Positions 23,703 to 31,486 of a stretch of DNA of 34,848 bases are shown one piece after another. The notes beneath the pieces were generated by a model that saw only the letters and a program-made list of their open reading frames with translations, did no database searches and was not told the DNA's origin. This DNA comes from Trueperaceae bacterium. GTDB taxonomy: Bacteria > Deinococcota > Deinococci > Deinococcales > Trueperaceae. Each line of letters begins with the position of its first letter. Position 1 is the first letter of the stretch. The position numbers were made by a program, and so were the translations under genes. The DNA lies in NCBI GenBank assembly GCA_013697735.1, contig JACCWH010000186.1, forward strand, positions 1 through 34,848, written 5' to 3'.

Positions 23703-24446
23703 ATGAACAGAGCTGAGCACGCACAAAAAGAGCCGACCCGCCTCACCTCGATCCGAGGTCGGACGGCCACGCGACACGTCGTTGTCGTTATCACCGCTGC
23801 CATACTCGTATATGTCTTCGCCCTGGTGCATGGCCAGTGGAGTCCGATGCACCGGTGGAACCGAGCGTTCGCGGATGCGTCGGTCCTACTGCTCGGCTTG
23901 ACGATGACACTCGGCGCTGCGCCGCGCTTGTTCCGAGCAACTGCAAAGTTGCTTCCGTGGCGGCGGGAGCTGGGAATCTACTCCGTTCTCCTGGCAGTGG
24001 TGCACACCGTAATCATTCTTGACGGTTGGGTAGAGTGGAACTTGGTCCGACTGTTCGGCTTCGAGTTTCATCCGAATGATTTGGAATACGTCATGGTGCA
24101 ACACGGTTTCGGTTTTGCGAACGCAATTGGCATCCTTGCACTTGGGATCGGTCTCATCCTATTGCTCACGTCGAGCGACCGGGCGGTGCGAGCTCTCGGC
24201 TCGGCGTCCTGGAAAGCTGTTCAGATGACGGCACGTGTGTTCTGGGCGTTGGTTGTCGCTCATACCGCCTACTTTCTGTACGCACATTTCCTGAGCTTTC
24301 ATCGCGCAACGCCTGATCCAAACCCATTGCAACTCCCCTTCGCAATCATGGTCGTTGCGGTACTCGCGGTACGAACTGCCGCACTCGTCACGACGATCGG
24401 GCGGCGCTCAGGGGAAGGCGACAAGAGGAGCGGTGCTCGAATGTGA
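23703..24446 (+). CDS. ferric reductase-like transmembrane protein (MsrQ/YedZ-like), probably acquired
   Basis: A 247-aa protein with about six TM segments. 'RRELGIYSVLLAVVHTVIIL', 'LTSSDRAVRALGSASW' and 'FWALVVAHTAYFLYAHFLSFH' match the ferric-reductase-like domain, where paired His on two helices hold b-type haem; candidate ligands are the His of VVHTV, VQHGF, VAHTA and YAHF. MsrQ supplies electrons to the periplasmic methionine sulfoxide reductase MsrP, but no msrP is here, so a specific MsrQ role is not supported. Its base composition is clearly less GC-rich (about half G+C, many AAT, ATT, CAA and TTG codons) than its neighbours, which suggests transfer. The tail is basic and polar. Confidence 0.75.
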   Translation: MNRAEHAQKEPTRLTSIRGRTATRHVVVVITAAILVYVFALVHGQWSPMHRWNRAFADASVLLLGLTMTLGAAPRLFRATAKLLPWRRELGIYSVLLAVVHTVIILDGWVEWNLVRLFGFEFHPNDLEYVMVQHGFGFANAIGILALGIGLILLLTSSDRAVRALGSASWKAVQMTARVFWALVVAHTAYFLYAHFLSFHRATPDPNPLQLPFAIMVVAVLAVRTAALVTTIGRRSGEGDKRSGARM

Positions 24447-24593
24447 GCGCGACGGTGTTGCCCGCCGAGGCGGCGAGGCTTGACGGTGCGTCCGCAACCT
24501 CGCCGTATTCGGAGCCTGGATATGGTTCGCCCAAGGCCCTCGGCTGTTGCGCCGTATGACCATTGATCTCACGCTTACTGTGTCGGCACCTTC
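24447..24593. other. noncoding stretch
   Basis: 147 bases of mixed composition between the ferric-reductase-like gene and the small lipoprotein gene. Only a weak stem around 24461-24476 is seen. I find no gene, tRNA or known element. With the adjacent short lipoprotein copy it looks like a rearranged spot. Confidence 0.4.
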
Positions 24594-24770
24594 CTAGTTC
24601 AATGGCGTCGTGGGCGCTGGATCGGCCGGCGCCAGCGGATCCGCCGGCGCCGCGGGCGCGACCGGATCGGTCGTGGCTGGCGGTGCGGTCACCGGATCGG
24701 TCGCAGGGTCACCCGGATCGCATGCGGCAAGCACGAACACCGTGAGCATCGACCCGAGGCCACAGCACAT
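24594..24770 (-). CDS. 58-aa lipoprotein, shortened copy of the 25907-26521 lipoprotein
   Basis: An ORF of 58 codons starting ATG TGC TGT and ending TAG. It reads MCCGLGSMLTVFVLAAC, a short hydrophobic stretch with lipobox LAAC (Cys17), then a Pro/Ala/Asp-rich tail with DPATDP and APADPLAPADPAP. The 204-aa lipoprotein nearby has ITLAAC, DPATDP and GPADPLAPADPAT in the same order, and the DNA is similar too (24612-24650 against 26339-26377). The coiled-coil part is missing. The n-region has no Lys/Arg, unusual for a signal peptide; ATG 24749 is an alternative start. No promoter or ribosome site is clear. It may be a decaying duplicate or a small surface lipoprotein. Confidence 0.5.
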   Translation of the reverse strand: MCCGLGSMLTVFVLAACDPGDPATDPVTAPPATTDPVAPAAPADPLAPADPAPTTPLN

Positions 24771-24835
24771 GAGGCACGCGAAAGTTCTATGAGAGGTCGA
24801 TCACCCGAGCGGCTCCTCGACGGGCCAGCGGAGTC

Positions 24836-25810
24836 TCAGGCCACCCGCTCCTCGTACTGTGGCCCCTTCTCGTCCCCTTTCCCCCGTGCGGAGTGGTCGC
24901 TCGGGTTCTCGTAGTCGCGGGCCGCGATGACCGCGAGCGCTCCCGGGGCGACCTCGCCCTGCAGCGGCGTCGAACCGACGACGTCGCCGTCTACGTGGAC
25001 GAGCATCGGGGGTTGAGCGACGATCTTGAACGACCGGGCGCGACGCGTGGAGGCGGCAGTGTCGGCCTGACCGCTCGCGAGGCGGAGGACCGCCGCGAGC
25101 GAATGCCAGAAGTTCGCCGAGCGCATGATCGTGATGTCGAGATACCCGTCGTGTGGATCGACCGACGGGCCCACGTCGAGGCCCGCGAGTTCGAACTTAC
25201 CGGCGTTGAAGATCGTCACCGTGTGCGCGGCGAGCGTTTCGGTGTGCACGTCGGTCGTCAATTCGATGCTGTGGTTGCGCCTACCGACGAGATTCCGCAC
25301 CGTGGCCCCGAGGTAGGCGAGGAATCCGAAGCGCGCCTTGGCAGCCGCGTCGGCGTCGCGATTGATCTCGGCGTCGAGACCGGCACCGAGGAAGAAGAGC
25401 GCGATGCAGCGTGGCGTTTCGACCCGGACGACGTCGAGATTCTCCTCGCGTCCCTCGTGCATGGCGAGGATCGCCTTCTTGGCATCCATCGGGATACGCA
25501 AGACGCGCGCGAGGCCGTTCCCCGTTCCCATCGGTACGATACCGAGGGGAACCGGGTGTTCCGAGGCGAGCATGCCGGTTGCGGCCGCCGTAACGGTCCC
25601 GTCTCCGCCCGCCGCGAGCACGTACGCGAAGCCTTCGCCGCCGGCATCTCGCGCCCAGTCACCGGGGTGATCCGCGTGGCTCGTGACCCGCAACTCGGCC
25701 ACGGCGCCGACCGATTCGAGCGCGGCAGCGATCGCCGCCTCGGCGACCTCGGGTCGCGCCTTGCCCGACGCGGGATTGATGATGACGAGTACGCGTTGAC
25801 CGGTGAACAC
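24836..25810 (-). CDS. diacylglycerol/lipid kinase family protein (DagK/YegS/LCB5)
   Basis: A 324-aa ATP-dependent lipid kinase. The N-terminal domain has VLVIINPASGK and the nucleotide-binding GGDGT (68-72), then 'GTGNGLARVLRIP', the usual family motif (GTxNxxAR). The C-terminal beta domain has 'FFLGAGLDAEI' and 'HVDGDVVG'. It phosphorylates diacylglycerol or a related lipid at the inner face of the membrane. TTG 25837 would give a longer frame, but TAGGAT (25816-25821) five bases before GTG 25810 fits better. The C-terminal 25 residues are polar and charged. It is downstream of the lipoprotein gene across a stem-loop. Confidence 0.9.
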   Translation of the reverse strand: MFTGQRVLVIINPASGKARPEVAEAAIAAALESVGAVAELRVTSHADHPGDWARDAGGEGFAYVLAAGGDGTVTAAATGMLASEHPVPLGIVPMGTGNGLARVLRIPMDAKKAILAMHEGREENLDVVRVETPRCIALFFLGAGLDAEINRDADAAAKARFGFLAYLGATVRNLVGRRNHSIELTTDVHTETLAAHTVTIFNAGKFELAGLDVGPSVDPHDGYLDITIMRSANFWHSLAAVLRLASGQADTAASTRRARSFKIVAQPPMLVHVDGDVVGSTPLQGEVAPGALAVIAARDYENPSDHSARGKGDEKGPQYEERVA

Positions 25811-25821
25811 ACGCCATCCTA
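25811..25821 (-). promoter_or_regulatory. leaderless promoter of the lipid kinase gene
   Basis: TAGGAT (25816-25821, minus strand) with a 5-nt spacer to GTG 25810, slightly shorter than the 6-7 nt elsewhere. Confidence 0.5.
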
Positions 25822-25849
25822 CGCTGGAGCGAACCAACTACACGACGAA

Positions 25850-25875
25850 GGGCCCGATGTGATCGCATCGGGCCC
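25850..25875 (-). terminator. stem-loop after the coiled-coil lipoprotein gene
   Basis: GGGCCCGATG (25850-25859) pairs perfectly with CATCGGGCCC (25866-25875) across a 6-nt loop. On the minus strand it is followed by CTTCGTCGTG, a weak T-rich tail. It separates the lipoprotein transcript from the lipid kinase. Confidence 0.65.
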
Positions 25876-25906
25876 GTGTGGAGCGTGTCCGCTCAGGTGG
25901 AAGGGG

Positions 25907-26521
25907 TCAATCGGTGGCAGGCGCCGGGTCGGCCGGACCGATCGGCTCGGTGGGTTCTTCTTCGTCCATTTCGTCCGAATCCTCGGCGTCAGGATCCGTC
26001 TCGTCGGGATCCGCCGTTTCGGTCCCGGCAGCGGGTGCGATCGCTGGGTCGGCGCCATTCGTGGCCGCGCCGTTGGTCGCGGCGCCATTCGCCGCGCTAT
26101 CGAGCTGTTGGCGTGCCTGCGCCAGGATCGTCATCGCCTCATCGACGTCTTGACGAGCCTCGTTGGCAAGCTCTTCGGTCTCTTCCGTGTCAGCCATCGT
26201 CGCGAGTCTCTGCTCCACCGCGTCGAGTCGCTGGCTCACTTCGTCGAGCTGATCGCGCACCGCTGCGGCGTCCATGGCGCTGAGGGCGCCATCGACGGGC
26301 TGGCCCGGTGCGGTCGCTGCCGGGCCGGCTGGACCCGTGGTGGCCGGATCAGCCGGAGCCAACGGATCGGCCGGGCCCGTGGGCGCCGTGGCGGGCGAAA
26401 CGGCTCCCGGGTCGGTCGCAGGATCGGCGGGGTTGCACGCTGCCAGCGTGATTGCGGTCGCGAAGGCGAGTGCGAGCGCCCAGGGGCGACGGTTCGTGAT
26501 GTGGGTGGAACTACGGAACAT
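25907..26521 (-). CDS. coiled-coil lipoprotein with acidic C-terminus
   Basis: A 204-aa lipoprotein. The signal peptide has a basic n-region (TNRRPW), hydrophobic ALALAFATAITLAAC and the lipobox LAAC (Cys29). Next is a Pro/Ala/Thr-rich linker (ADPATDP, GPADPLAPADPA), then a heptad-rich coiled coil of about 60 residues (RDQLDEVSQRLDAVEQRL to ILAQARQQLDSA). A low-complexity AATNGAATNGAD repeat and a strongly acidic end (DPDETDPDAEDSDEMDEEE) follow. I do not recognise the family; the layout resembles Lpp-like or envelope spacer proteins that could bridge membrane and wall, which is only inference. The ATG has AGGAG upstream. Confidence 0.8.
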   Translation of the reverse strand: MFRSSTHITNRRPWALALAFATAITLAACNPADPATDPGAVSPATAPTGPADPLAPADPATTGPAGPAATAPGQPVDGALSAMDAAAVRDQLDEVSQRLDAVEQRLATMADTEETEELANEARQDVDEAMTILAQARQQLDSAANGAATNGAATNGADPAIAPAAGTETADPDETDPDAEDSDEMDEEEPTEPIGPADPAPATD

Positions 26522-26560
26522 GGAGTTCTCCTCTCGAGGGGGCGTCAGGAATGGTGCTCG

Positions 26561-26566
26561 AGTGTA
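26561..26566 (-). promoter_or_regulatory. candidate -10 box of the lipoprotein gene
   Basis: TACACT on the minus strand inside GTATTTACACT, an AT-rich patch for this genome. It would give a leader of about 33 nt with the AGGAG site. The rest of 26567-26738 holds no gene that I can support. Confidence 0.4.
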
Positions 26567-26738
26567 AATACGCTACGCGTGTGAACGTGAGATGGCCGGT
26601 CGTTCAATGAGGCTCGTGACGTGCGACGGCGTATTGAAGGCGCTCGAGTCCTGTCCACCACGTAACGCGGGTGATCGAGCGAGCACTCATCCGCGCGCAG
26701 CGATGCAGCGGGCGGCTCCCGCGGCACGTGGGCAGGCG

Positions 26739-29513
26739 TCAGGTCGTCGAGATCATCGACACGAACGCCGCCGCCACGGCGGGATCGAAGTGGCGCCCTG
26801 ATTCGTCGACGACGTAGGCGAGTGCACGCTCCTTCGACCATGCCGGCCAGTAGGGGCGCTCCGACGTCAACGCGTCGTAGACGTCCGCAACGGCGAAGAT
26901 GCGCGCGGCGAGCGGAATCTCCTCGCCTGCGAGCGCGTTCGGATATCCGCTCCCGTCCCAGCGCTCATGGTGCGCGTACGGGATGGCGATGGCGTTACGA
27001 AGGAACTCGATCGGCGAGAGGAGTTCGTAGGCCGTGACCGGGTGGCTCCGCATCACTTCCCACTCCTCCGGACTCAGTTCCCCCGCCTTGAGCAGAATGC
27101 GATCGGGAATACCCATCTTGCCGATGTCGTGCAGGAGCGCGCCGCGCTTGAAGTCGATCAACGCGTCGCCGCTCACGCCCATGCGCTCGGCGAGGCGGAT
27201 CGTGAGCTCGGTGACGCGGCGACTGTGCCCCACCGTCTGGTGGTCCTTGAGCTCCAACGCGCGCGCCCACCCTTCGATGGTTGCGTCGTAGGCGTGTCGC
27301 AACTTGAGGTTGGAGACCTGCAGGGTGTTGAAGAGGCGCGCGTTGTTGAGTGCCAGCGCCGTCTGCGTCGCGAGCGTGTCGAGGAACTCGTACCAGCCGG
27401 GCTCACGTTCGTCGTGCGCTCTGTGGTAGAGCTCGAGCACGCCTTCGAGCTCCCCCTTCACGATGAGCGGGACGCCCCAATAGCTGCGGAAGTCCTCTTG
27501 CGTGAGGAGGTCGCGTCGCACGAAGCGACCCTCGCCCGCCTGCAGATCGCGCTCGTGGACCATGTGCCGATCCATTGACGCGCTCCCGAGGAGGCCCTCG
27601 CCGAGGTCGAGTTCCGACTCCCTGATCAGGGTCGTCCGGAAGCCGGCACCGGCCGCGAAGCGAAGCGTCTGCAGATCACCGCGGAACGTGAACACCGCCG
27701 CCGCGTCGACGCCGAGTTGCTCGCGCACATGACCGATGATCGTCCGCAGCACGATCGTCACGTCGGTCCCTTCGGCCATGGCCGTGTCGATCAGATGGAG
27801 GGCGTCGAGGCGTCGGACACGCGTTTCGAGCGCAGCCTCCGTCCGCCGGCGCTTCACCGCCTCCGCCAGCAGGTTGGAGACTGCCTGGACGAAGTCCGCG
27901 TCGGCGTCGTCGAACGTTCGCCCCTCGTCGCACGAGTAGACCGCGAGGACGCCATACGGACGCTCGGCCCCGTGGATCACCACGTTGATGCCACCGCGTA
28001 CGCCTGCTTCACGCAGCATGGGTGAGGGCCTGACGTCGCCGCCGACCCGCGTAAGATCCTCGACGATGAGCCTGCCACTCGTGCGGAGCGTGATGCCACT
28101 CGGTGTCGCGTCGTCGAGAGGCACGATGGTGCCGATCAACCCTTCCGGCAGTCCGCTGGCGGCTTCGAGCACGAAACCGTCTCCACCCGCGGCGTCGTCA
28201 CTGGAGCGGAGGATCTTACAGACGTCCAACGACAACACCTCGCAGAGACGTTCGATGGCGCTCTGCATGAGTTCGGCGACGTCGGTCGAACGGAGCGCTT
28301 CGATCCCGAGCTGGGCCACGGCCGCCTGCTGTGTGCTCCGGCGCTCGAGGTCGAGCGCCGCCACCTTGTGGTCGTGGACGTCGGTGGAGGTTCCGAACCA
28401 CGTGGTCACGCGGCCGGTCGAATCCGTCATCGGCAGTGCCCGACTGAAGTGCCAACGAAAGGCGCCGTCGTGCCGCTCGAGTCGGTGCTGGGAGGTATAG
28501 GGCGTGCCGTTCGCCACGGCGTGCGCCCAACGGGCGGCCGCCTCCGGTCGGTCGTCTGGGTGGATCACGGCGAGCCACCCCACGGCGTCGTCCCCGTTCG
28601 TGGGTCGTCCGGTGAATTCCTGCCAGCGGAGATTGTAGTACCGGACGACGCCGTCGGCTCCGGTCGTCCAGACGATCTGCGGCAGCGAATTCGCCAGCGT
28701 GCGGAAGTTCGTTTCGCTCTGTCGGGTGCGTTCCTCGGCCTCGACACGCTCCGTGACGTCGGTATCGATCCCGACGAGGCGCTCGGCCGCTCCCGTTGCG
28801 CCGTAGATCAGCCGACCGTGACTCCGGATCCAGCGCACGCCGCGCTCCGGGTGGACGATCCGATGCACGGTCTCGAAGGTCTCGAGGCGCTCCTCCAAGA
28901 GCCGCTGCATGAGCGCCGTGTCGGCTGCGAGGTCGTCGGGATGGAGCCTGCTCCGCCAGAGATCGAGCGAGGGTTCGGCCGCCGGCTCGAGGCCGTAGAA
29001 GTCGTGGGCAGCTTCGGGCCAACGTCCGGTACCGTCGAGGAGGTCGAGCTCCCACCAGACCGCGTCGCTCCGTTCGAAGGCTTCGCGGAGCCGCGCATCT
29101 CGTTCGCGGAGCTCCGTCTCGACCTCCTCCTGCTTGGTGACGTCGCGCCCGGTGAGGAGCACGTGCGTGACGACGCCGTGCTCGTCGCGAAGATGGGTGC
29201 CGTGCCACGACACCACGAACGTGCCGTCAGACCCGCCGGTGAGCTCGAGGCGCATCGGCTTCAGTGGCTGGCCGCTGCCGAGGACTTCGAGGCGCCTCAC
29301 CACCTCGTCACGGACCGGCTGCACCTCCGGGAGGTCCCAGAGCAAGCGACCGACCGGATCTTCCGTGGTGCTCGCGTAGGCGAGTGCCGCAGCATTCGCC
29401 ATGACGATCCTGCCGTCGAGCCCGACGACGATGACGGCGCCGTCGAGGTGCTCGATCACGCTGCGCCACGCCGGCGGAGCGAGGGCTGGGTCGTGATCCG
29501 TGGAGGAAGACAC
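26739..29513 (-). CDS. PAS-PAS-PAS-GAF-GAF-HD-GYP c-di-GMP phosphodiesterase
   Basis: A 924-aa cytoplasmic signalling protein. PAS1 (about residues 17-125; 'HLDGAVIVVGLDGRIVMANAAAL'), PAS2 (135-265; 'WWELDLLDGTGRWPEAAHDFYGL'), PAS3 (280-400; 'LPQIVWTTGADGVVRYYN'), two GAF domains (about 430-570 and 600-740) and a C-terminal HD-GYP domain. The HD-GYP motifs are intact: HSRRV, LLHDIGKMGI, RSHPVTAYELL, HHERWDGSGYPNAL. It should hydrolyse c-di-GMP when the sensor domains signal. There are no membrane helices, so the signal is internal (redox, small molecule or cyclic nucleotide). GTG 29513 is the likely start (TACCAT nine bases before); upstream in-frame starts would run into the divergent cysE gene. 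Confidence 0.9.
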   Translation of the reverse strand: MSSSTDHDPALAPPAWRSVIEHLDGAVIVVGLDGRIVMANAAALAYASTTEDPVGRLLWDLPEVQPVRDEVVRRLEVLGSGQPLKPMRLELTGGSDGTFVVSWHGTHLRDEHGVVTHVLLTGRDVTKQEEVETELRERDARLREAFERSDAVWWELDLLDGTGRWPEAAHDFYGLEPAAEPSLDLWRSRLHPDDLAADTALMQRLLEERLETFETVHRIVHPERGVRWIRSHGRLIYGATGAAERLVGIDTDVTERVEAEERTRQSETNFRTLANSLPQIVWTTGADGVVRYYNLRWQEFTGRPTNGDDAVGWLAVIHPDDRPEAAARWAHAVANGTPYTSQHRLERHDGAFRWHFSRALPMTDSTGRVTTWFGTSTDVHDHKVAALDLERRSTQQAAVAQLGIEALRSTDVAELMQSAIERLCEVLSLDVCKILRSSDDAAGGDGFVLEAASGLPEGLIGTIVPLDDATPSGITLRTSGRLIVEDLTRVGGDVRPSPMLREAGVRGGINVVIHGAERPYGVLAVYSCDEGRTFDDADADFVQAVSNLLAEAVKRRRTEAALETRVRRLDALHLIDTAMAEGTDVTIVLRTIIGHVREQLGVDAAAVFTFRGDLQTLRFAAGAGFRTTLIRESELDLGEGLLGSASMDRHMVHERDLQAGEGRFVRRDLLTQEDFRSYWGVPLIVKGELEGVLELYHRAHDEREPGWYEFLDTLATQTALALNNARLFNTLQVSNLKLRHAYDATIEGWARALELKDHQTVGHSRRVTELTIRLAERMGVSGDALIDFKRGALLHDIGKMGIPDRILLKAGELSPEEWEVMRSHPVTAYELLSPIEFLRNAIAIPYAHHERWDGSGYPNALAGEEIPLAARIFAVADVYDALTSERPYWPAWSKERALAYVVDESGRHFDPAVAAAFVSMISTT

Positions 29514-29617
29514 GCTCGGCGGATGGTATCCGGTCGCGTGCGTCGCGACCCGGATGCTCGTCACATCGACGCGTGGCGCGACGGGTGGGGCAGCCGCCAT
29601 GCGCGATGATGCGACGC

Positions 29618-30472
29618 ATGACGACGCTCCGAGGTTCGGACTTCTTGCGCGAACGATTCGAGGCCCATCGGTCCTGTTCCGGGTGCCCGTCCCCCGAGCG
29701 CGTCGCACGGTGGTTCGACGGCCTCCTCACGCTCCTCTTCCCGGACCTCGCGAGTCGGTCTTTCGAGTCGCTCGCGGAGCTCGAAGTCGAGGCGGAGCGT
29801 CTGGAAGGCGAACTGGCGGGTGTGGTCGCGCGCATTCCAGAGCCGATCGAGGCTCGCGACGCCATGGTGCCTGCGTTCTTTCGGACGCTCCCCAGCATCG
29901 TCGCCCACCTCGAGGAAGACGTGAGCGCCACCTTCGAAGGGGATCCGGCCGCAGTGAGCCGATCGGAGGTCGTGCGGTCGTACCCGGGCTTCCATGCGAT
30001 CGCCGCGTATCGCGTCGCGCACGCGCTCCATCGCCTCGGGCTGCCGATCGTGCCGCGCATGATCACGGAGCTCGCGCACGGCCGCACGGGCATCGACATC
30101 CACCCCGCCGCGTTGATCGGCCGGTACTTCTGCATCGATCACGGCACCGGCGTCGTGATCGGCGAGACCGCCGAGATCGGCGACCGCGTCAAGCTCTACC
30201 AGGGTGTCACGCTCGGTGCCATGAGCGTACGCAAGGGCGACGCGCGCACCAAGCGCCATCCGACCATCGAATCCGACGTCGTCGTCTACGCCGGCGCCAC
30301 GATCCTCGGTGGTGCGACGCGGATCGGGCAGGGAAGCACGATCGGCGGGAACGTCTGGCTCACGCGGAGCGTGCCAGCGAACACGACGCTCCACTACCAG
30401 GAGCGCCTGCTCGACGCCGGGGTGGGGGAGACGGCTACCCCCCTCAAACCGCGAGGTGCGGCGTGCGATTGA
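29618..30472 (+). CDS. cysE: serine O-acetyltransferase
   Basis: A 284-aa enzyme that makes O-acetylserine from serine and acetyl-CoA, the first step of cysteine synthesis. The N-terminal helical region (about 150 residues) is long, like the EpsC type. The left-handed beta-helix has GIDIHPAALIGRYFCIDHGTGVVIGET with the catalytic His, 'VKLYQGVTLGA', 'KRHPTIESDVVVYAGATILG' and 'IGGNVWLTRSVP'. The C-terminus likely binds the partner synthase. The start ATG follows a GATGAT -10-like box with a 7-nt spacer, a weaker leaderless-type promoter. It overlaps cysM by 10 bases and is divergent from the PAS-HD-GYP gene. Confidence 0.93.
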   Translation: MTTLRGSDFLRERFEAHRSCSGCPSPERVARWFDGLLTLLFPDLASRSFESLAELEVEAERLEGELAGVVARIPEPIEARDAMVPAFFRTLPSIVAHLEEDVSATFEGDPAAVSRSEVVRSYPGFHAIAAYRVAHALHRLGLPIVPRMITELAHGRTGIDIHPAALIGRYFCIDHGTGVVIGETAEIGDRVKLYQGVTLGAMSVRKGDARTKRHPTIESDVVVYAGATILGGATRIGQGSTIGGNVWLTRSVPANTTLHYQERLLDAGVGETATPLKPRGAACD

Positions 30473-31341
30473 CCGATCTGGTGGGGAACACGCCGCTGGT
30501 TCGCCTCCGACGTATGGCGCCCTCGGTGGGCGTCGAGATCTACGCCAAGCTCGAGGGGCAGAATCCCGGTGGGAGCGTGAAGGACCGAGCTGCGCTCAGC
30601 ATGATCCGCGGCGCCTTGGCGCGCGGCGAGGTGGCGCCCGGAGACCGGCTCGTGGAGGCGACCAGCGGCAATACCGGTATCGCGCTCGCGATGATCGCGC
30701 GCGTCGAGGGGCTGCGGCTGGCGCTCGTCATGCCGGAGGGTTCGACGCGCGAACGCGTCGAGGCGATGCGCGCCTATGGGGCCGAGGTGATCCTCACGCC
30801 CGCCGAGGAGACGATAGAGGGCTCACGGGCGAAGGCGGAAGCGATGGCCGCGCACGACGGCTACCGGATCCTGAACCAGTTCGCGAACGTCGACAACTAC
30901 CTCGCTCACGAGCGCACGACCGGGCCCGAGATCTGGCGCGACACGCGCGGGCGGGTCACCCACTTCGTCTCGGCCATGGGGACGACCGGCACCATCATGG
31001 GTGTGTCGCGGGCGCTCAAGCGTGTCGATCCGAGCGTGCGCATCATCGGAACGCAGCCGACGGAGGGCTCGACCATCCCGGGCATCCGGCGCTGGTCTCC
31101 GGCGTACGTACCGGCGATCTTCGACCCCGCACGCGTGGATCGTGTGATCGACGTGAGCGAGGCAGAGGCTCGCCACACGACTCGACGCCTCGCCCGCGAG
31201 GAGGGGGTGCTGGCGGGCATGAGCAGCGGTGGCGCCCTGGCGGCCGCCCTCGAGGTCGCCTCGGAGATCGAGGCTGGGGTGATCGTGTTCATCGCCTGCG
31301 ATAGGGGGGACAGGTACCTCAGCACCGATCTGTTCTCGTGA
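30463..31341 (+). CDS. cysM: cysteine synthase B (O-acetylserine sulfhydrylase)
   Basis: A 292-aa PLP enzyme joining O-acetylserine with sulfide (or thiosulfate) to give cysteine. The PLP lysine is Lys40 in NPGGSVKDRAA, the substrate loop is EATSGNTGIALAM, and the phosphate loop is GTTGTIMGVSRAL. 'EGSTIPGIRRW' and 'MSSGGALAAALEVA' mark the CysM rather than CysK branch, and the short length also fits CysM. The GTG start has a GAGGTG ribosome site and lies inside the end of cysE, so the two are translationally coupled and can form the cysteine synthase pair. Confidence 0.93.
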   Translation: MRLTDLVGNTPLVRLRRMAPSVGVEIYAKLEGQNPGGSVKDRAALSMIRGALARGEVAPGDRLVEATSGNTGIALAMIARVEGLRLALVMPEGSTRERVEAMRAYGAEVILTPAEETIEGSRAKAEAMAAHDGYRILNQFANVDNYLAHERTTGPEIWRDTRGRVTHFVSAMGTTGTIMGVSRALKRVDPSVRIIGTQPTEGSTIPGIRRWSPAYVPAIFDPARVDRVIDVSEAEARHTTRRLAREEGVLAGMSSGGALAAALEVASEIEAGVIVFIACDRGDRYLSTDLFS

Positions 31342-31378
31342 TCGATCGGGACGACTCGCCGACGTCAGCCGGTCGCGG

Positions 31379-31456
31379 TAGACTGAGGTAGTTGCGGTGC
31401 AACGCTCGACCGACGTGTCGGGCCGGGCGCGACCTCGGGGGAGAATCGTTTAGTGT
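31379..31456 (+). promoter_or_regulatory. candidate promoter region of the PAS-GGDEF-EAL gene
   Basis: Two -10-like boxes are seen: TAGACT (31379-31384) and TAGTGT (31451-31456). The second lies 35 bp before the likely ATG and is the better fit. A small inverted repeat, TTGC-GGT-GCAA (about 31392-31402), lies between. No clear -35. Confidence 0.3.
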
Positions 31457-31486
31457 TCCAGGGGGAGGTTCGTGTACAAGGAGCAT

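Noticed and set aside
24561-24792. Plus-strand frames over the small lipoprotein
   Set aside because: They are the complement of the 58-aa lipoprotein and show no start signals; the minus-strand reading has a lipobox and a matching paralogue.
26040-26100. Repeated GCGCCATTC/GCGCCGTTG units as a possible CRISPR or satellite
   Set aside because: They encode the AATNG low-complexity repeat of the lipoprotein; the units are too short and have no spacers.
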